DNA from: CAYQAJ01 sp964415245
Lineage (GTDB): Bacteria; Planctomycetota; Planctomycetia; Pirellulales; Pirellulaceae
Assembly (NCBI GenBank): GCA_964415245.1
Contig: CAYQAJ010000291.1
Span: forward strand, 1-6,565
Length of the DNA: 6,565 nt
Reading direction: 5' to 3'
How positions within the stretch are numbered: position 1 is the stretch's first letter; each line of letters opens with the position of its first letter. This document shows, piece after piece, positions 4,770 through 6,565 of the stretch. The notes beneath the pieces are model-generated. The model had not been told where the DNA came from. It ran no database searches and was given only the letters and a program-made list of their open reading frames with translations. The position numbers and the translations under genes were made by a program.

Positions 4770-5270
4770 TCAGCCGCTGTCGAACTCTGGCGCATCAGGC
4801 GACGCCATCTTGCAGGCGAAGTGGAACCGCGCGGCGATTTGTCCTTGGCATGTGACCCGCGCCGTGAGGAAGAATGCGCCGCCGCGCTGTTCGTCGAGCG
4901 TTACTTCCATGTCGATCGTTTCCCCGGGCCGCACCATCCGCTTGAACTTCACTTCGCGCATGCGGGTCACCACGGGCACGCCCCCTTCTTCGCGAACGTG
5001 CGGGCTGAGCAGAATCGCCCCCGCCTGCATGGCGGACTCGCAGAGAATGACGCCGGGCACGAGCGGATAGTGCGGATAATGTCCCTGGAAGAAGTACTCG
5101 TCCGCGCGGAATGTCTTGCGGCAGAGAATGCGATTCGCATCCTGCTCGACCACTTCGTCCACCAGCAACATGGGAGCGCGGTGGGGAATGGCGGCATGAA
5201 TGGCGTCGAGGTTCATGAGATGAGCCTGCGTCTCTCGACTGTCGGTCGTGGAGGGTTTCGCCGACATCAT
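4770..5270 (-). CDS. fabZ: 3-hydroxyacyl-ACP dehydratase, FabZ type
   Basis: 166 aa. It removes water from (3R)-hydroxyacyl-ACP to give trans-2-enoyl-ACP, the substrate of the FabI encoded downstream. The single hot-dog domain starts near residue 20 (LDAIHAAIPHRAPMLLVDEV) and carries the catalytic pair His64 in FFQGHYP and Glu78 in VILCESAMQAG, 14 residues apart as in E. coli FabZ (His54, Glu68); VKFKRMVRPGE follows at 108-117. The annotated start overlaps the stop of the upstream oxidoreductase gene by 4 nt (ATGA, 5270-5267), the usual sign of translational coupling. A second in-frame ATG at 5216 (Met19) fits the family N-terminus better and would drop an 18-residue polar extension; neither start has a clear Shine-Dalgarno sequence. 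A long-chain or pathway-specific dehydratase is possible, given its tie to a CrtI-like gene. Confidence 0.92.
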   Translation of the reverse strand: MMSAKPSTTDSRETQAHLMNLDAIHAAIPHRAPMLLVDEVVEQDANRILCRKTFRADEYFFQGHYPHYPLVPGVILCESAMQAGAILLSPHVREEGGVPVVTRMREVKFKRMVRPGETIDMEVTLDEQRGGAFFLTARVTCQGQIAARFHFACKMASPDAPEFDSG

Positions 5271-6565
5271 ACCGATGCCGCAGCCGGCGCGGCCGCCCAG
5301 CGCATGAGCTGCAAGTCGACGTCGTTGGCCACGATCACGCCGTAGTTAATCACTCCCAGCCAGCCCGACATGATGATACCCACGCTGCCGGCATGATACA
5401 GGCCCTGAATCTGCTCGGGCAAAGCGCGGCTGACGGCAAGCCCTTCGAACTTGGTGCCGAAGCTGGCCCCATCGACGTGCCGCGTGTAATGCCGAAAGGT
5501 GATCGGCGTGGCCGCCTCGGCGTGATCCAAATCGCGGCGCACGTCGGGCACGTACTTTTCCAGGGCGTCGATCGTGCCTTCGATCAATTGCCGCTTGCGC
5601 TCTTCGTACTCGGGCCGCGTGAGGTCGGCCCAGTCCTCGAAGCGGGCATTGGTGCTGGAGACGACCAGGCACCGCGGCTCGGCACCGGGCCGCGACTTGG
5701 GATAGTAGAAGGTAAACGTGCGGCTGGTGATATTCGGAGAGACGACCAGATCGGTGCGGAACCGGGGCGCCGTCGAGCTGAACAGAATATCGCCCGTCGA
5801 TTCGTCGATCTGCCGCTCGGGCTTGAGTGCCATGAACACCTGCGTGCTGGAGCAGTTCATTCGTACGGCCTCGGCCTCATCGACGAAACGCCGGTCGAAG
5901 TGCTCGGCGCCGACCAGGCGAAAGATCGTGCTCCGCAGGTTGGCGTTGGATACGACGGCCCGAGTGCCGATCGTCCGGCCGTTCACGACGACGCCCGTGA
6001 CGCGGCCCCCTTCGACCAGCACGCGCTCGACGTCGCAGCGGACGCGAGCGTCGACGCCGTGACTCGCCAGAGACTTTTGCATCAGGGGAATCAGTTGGTC
6101 GGTGCCTCCCGCGAACGTGTAGATGCCCTTGGACATGAAATTCGAAAAGACGATGCCAAAGGCCGACGCGGGATCTTCGAGCCCGGAGCCGTTGGCGTAG
6201 GTGATTGGCTCGTGCAGTAGCCGTACCACGTCTTCGCGGCCCGGAAAGAAACGGTTGAGCAGTTCGCCGGTGGTGAGCGTCGAGTTGTCGCGCGTGCTCG
6301 CTGCCCACACGGTATCGAAGAACTGGCTGACGGCCGCGGGTTCGACGCCGAAGCGGCCGGTCAAGAGCCGCTTGAAGTCCTCGCGGTCGAACGCGGTGGT
6401 CAGCGAGAACATGGGGTTGTCGTAGCGGATGTTGGGCACCGGAACGATCAGGTCGGCGATCTCGTCGTTCCAATAGCGGCGGCAGCTTTTGATCATGCCG
6501 ACGGGAAACCCGTGCAGCGAAATGTCGAAAATGTGCCCGCCCGGTCGGCGAAACCAGGTGGCCAG
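5267..6565 (-). CDS. CrtI / phytoene desaturase-like FAD-dependent oxidoreductase, 5' end beyond window
   Basis: 432 residues are visible and the frame stays open to the right edge (LATWFRRPGGHIFDISLHG precedes the first in-frame Met of the stretch), so the N-terminal Rossmann GxGxxG segment lies outside. Visible landmarks, counting from the edge: GGHIFDISLHGF (9-20), FAGGTDQLIPLMQKSLASHG (151-170), which is the family's GG-x-x-x-L region ahead of the second FAD-domain strands, RVTGVVVNGRTIGTRAVVSNAN (188-209), and the C-terminal FAD-contact motif GLYHAGSVGIIMSGWLGVINYG (388-409). Relatives desaturate, isomerise or saturate polyene chains; the fused operon with fabZ, and fabI beyond it, points to an acyl rather than a carotenoid substrate here, which is an inference. 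CrtI-like proteins next to FabZ were also proposed for ladderane synthesis in anammox bacteria. A carotenoid desaturase or CrtISO-like isomerase remains possible. Confidence 0.82.
   Translation of the reverse strand: MATWFRRPGGHIFDISLHGFPVGMIKSCRRYWNDEIADLIVPVPNIRYDNPMFSLTTAFDREDFKRLLTGRFGVEPAAVSQFFDTVWAASTRDNSTLTTGELLNRFFPGREDVVRLLHEPITYANGSGLEDPASAFGIVFSNFMSKGIYTFAGGTDQLIPLMQKSLASHGVDARVRCDVERVLVEGGRVTGVVVNGRTIGTRAVVSNANLRSTIFRLVGAEHFDRRFVDEAEAVRMNCSSTQVFMALKPERQIDESTGDILFSSTAPRFRTDLVVSPNITSRTFTFYYPKSRPGAEPRCLVVSSTNARFEDWADLTRPEYEERKRQLIEGTIDALEKYVPDVRRDLDHAEAATPITFRHYTRHVDGASFGTKFEGLAVSRALPEQIQGLYHAGSVGIIMSGWLGVINYGVIVANDVDLQLMRWAAAPAAASV

Noticed and set aside
4599..5345. 248-codon + strand open frame opposite fabZ and the end of the oxidoreductase gene
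   Set aside because: It is antisense to clear fabZ coding sequence and crosses the intergenic repeats. The His- and Arg-rich sequence is an antisense shadow.
5393..6220. 275-codon + strand open frame
   Set aside because: It lies entirely antisense to the CrtI-like gene, whose protein has family motifs; the + strand product has none.

Overview
The window looks like a draft chromosomal scaffold from a GC-rich bacterium, most likely a planctomycete of the Pirellulales type. This is inferred from the style of the proteins, from the mix of an OleA-like thiolase, an NsrR-type Rrf2 regulator and a Tll0287-like haem protein, and from intergenic DNA full of heptamer repeats and small palindromes. No rRNA, tRNA or other taxonomic marker confirms it. 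A run of exactly 100 N (1097-1196) is the usual placeholder for a scaffold gap of unknown size, so the left 1.1 kb and the right 5.4 kb come from separate contigs.

Layout. 1-384 (-) is the N-terminal part of a class I glutamine-amidotransferase-like (peptidase C26/PuuD-type) protein whose nucleophile-elbow cysteine is replaced by glycine. 385-1096 has no convincing gene. After the gap, 1198-2280 (+) is an OleA-like thiolase missing only its first residues. All the diagnostic OleA residues are present (Glu, Cys, His, Asn), with two pairwise spacings identical to the OleA sequence as I recall it. 2281-2538 holds heptamer arrays, an ATTCCC-N8-GGGAAT palindrome and a 34-bp inverted repeat that is probably the operator of the next gene. 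2539-2961 (+) is an NsrR-like Rrf2 regulator with three cysteines and Asp8 as candidate Fe-S ligands. 2962-3231 is a dense island of palindromic and tandem repeats. 3232-3816 (+) is an exported or membrane-anchored Tll0287-like (DUF3365) protein with one CxxCH haem c site. Convergent to these, 6565-3860 (-) is a lipid-modifying gene set: a CrtI/phytoene-desaturase-like FAD oxidoreductase (5' end outside the window), fabZ (ATGA overlap with it) and, 112 bp on, fabI.

Function. Two themes meet here. One is acyl-chain chemistry: an OleA-type head-to-head condensing enzyme on the + strand, and a dehydratase, enoyl reductase and CrtI-like desaturase or isomerase on the - strand. The latter recalls the FabZ/CrtI-like gene sets proposed for ladderane synthesis in anammox planctomycetes. 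No OleB, OleC or OleD gene adjoins oleA on its 3' side. The other theme is NO or redox sensing by the Rrf2 protein and the haem c protein. The most novel signal is a family of about 25-bp hairpins in three intergenic spots. Two copies differ by a compensatory C-G to G-C swap in the stem, and one copy supplies the stop codon of the rrf2 gene.
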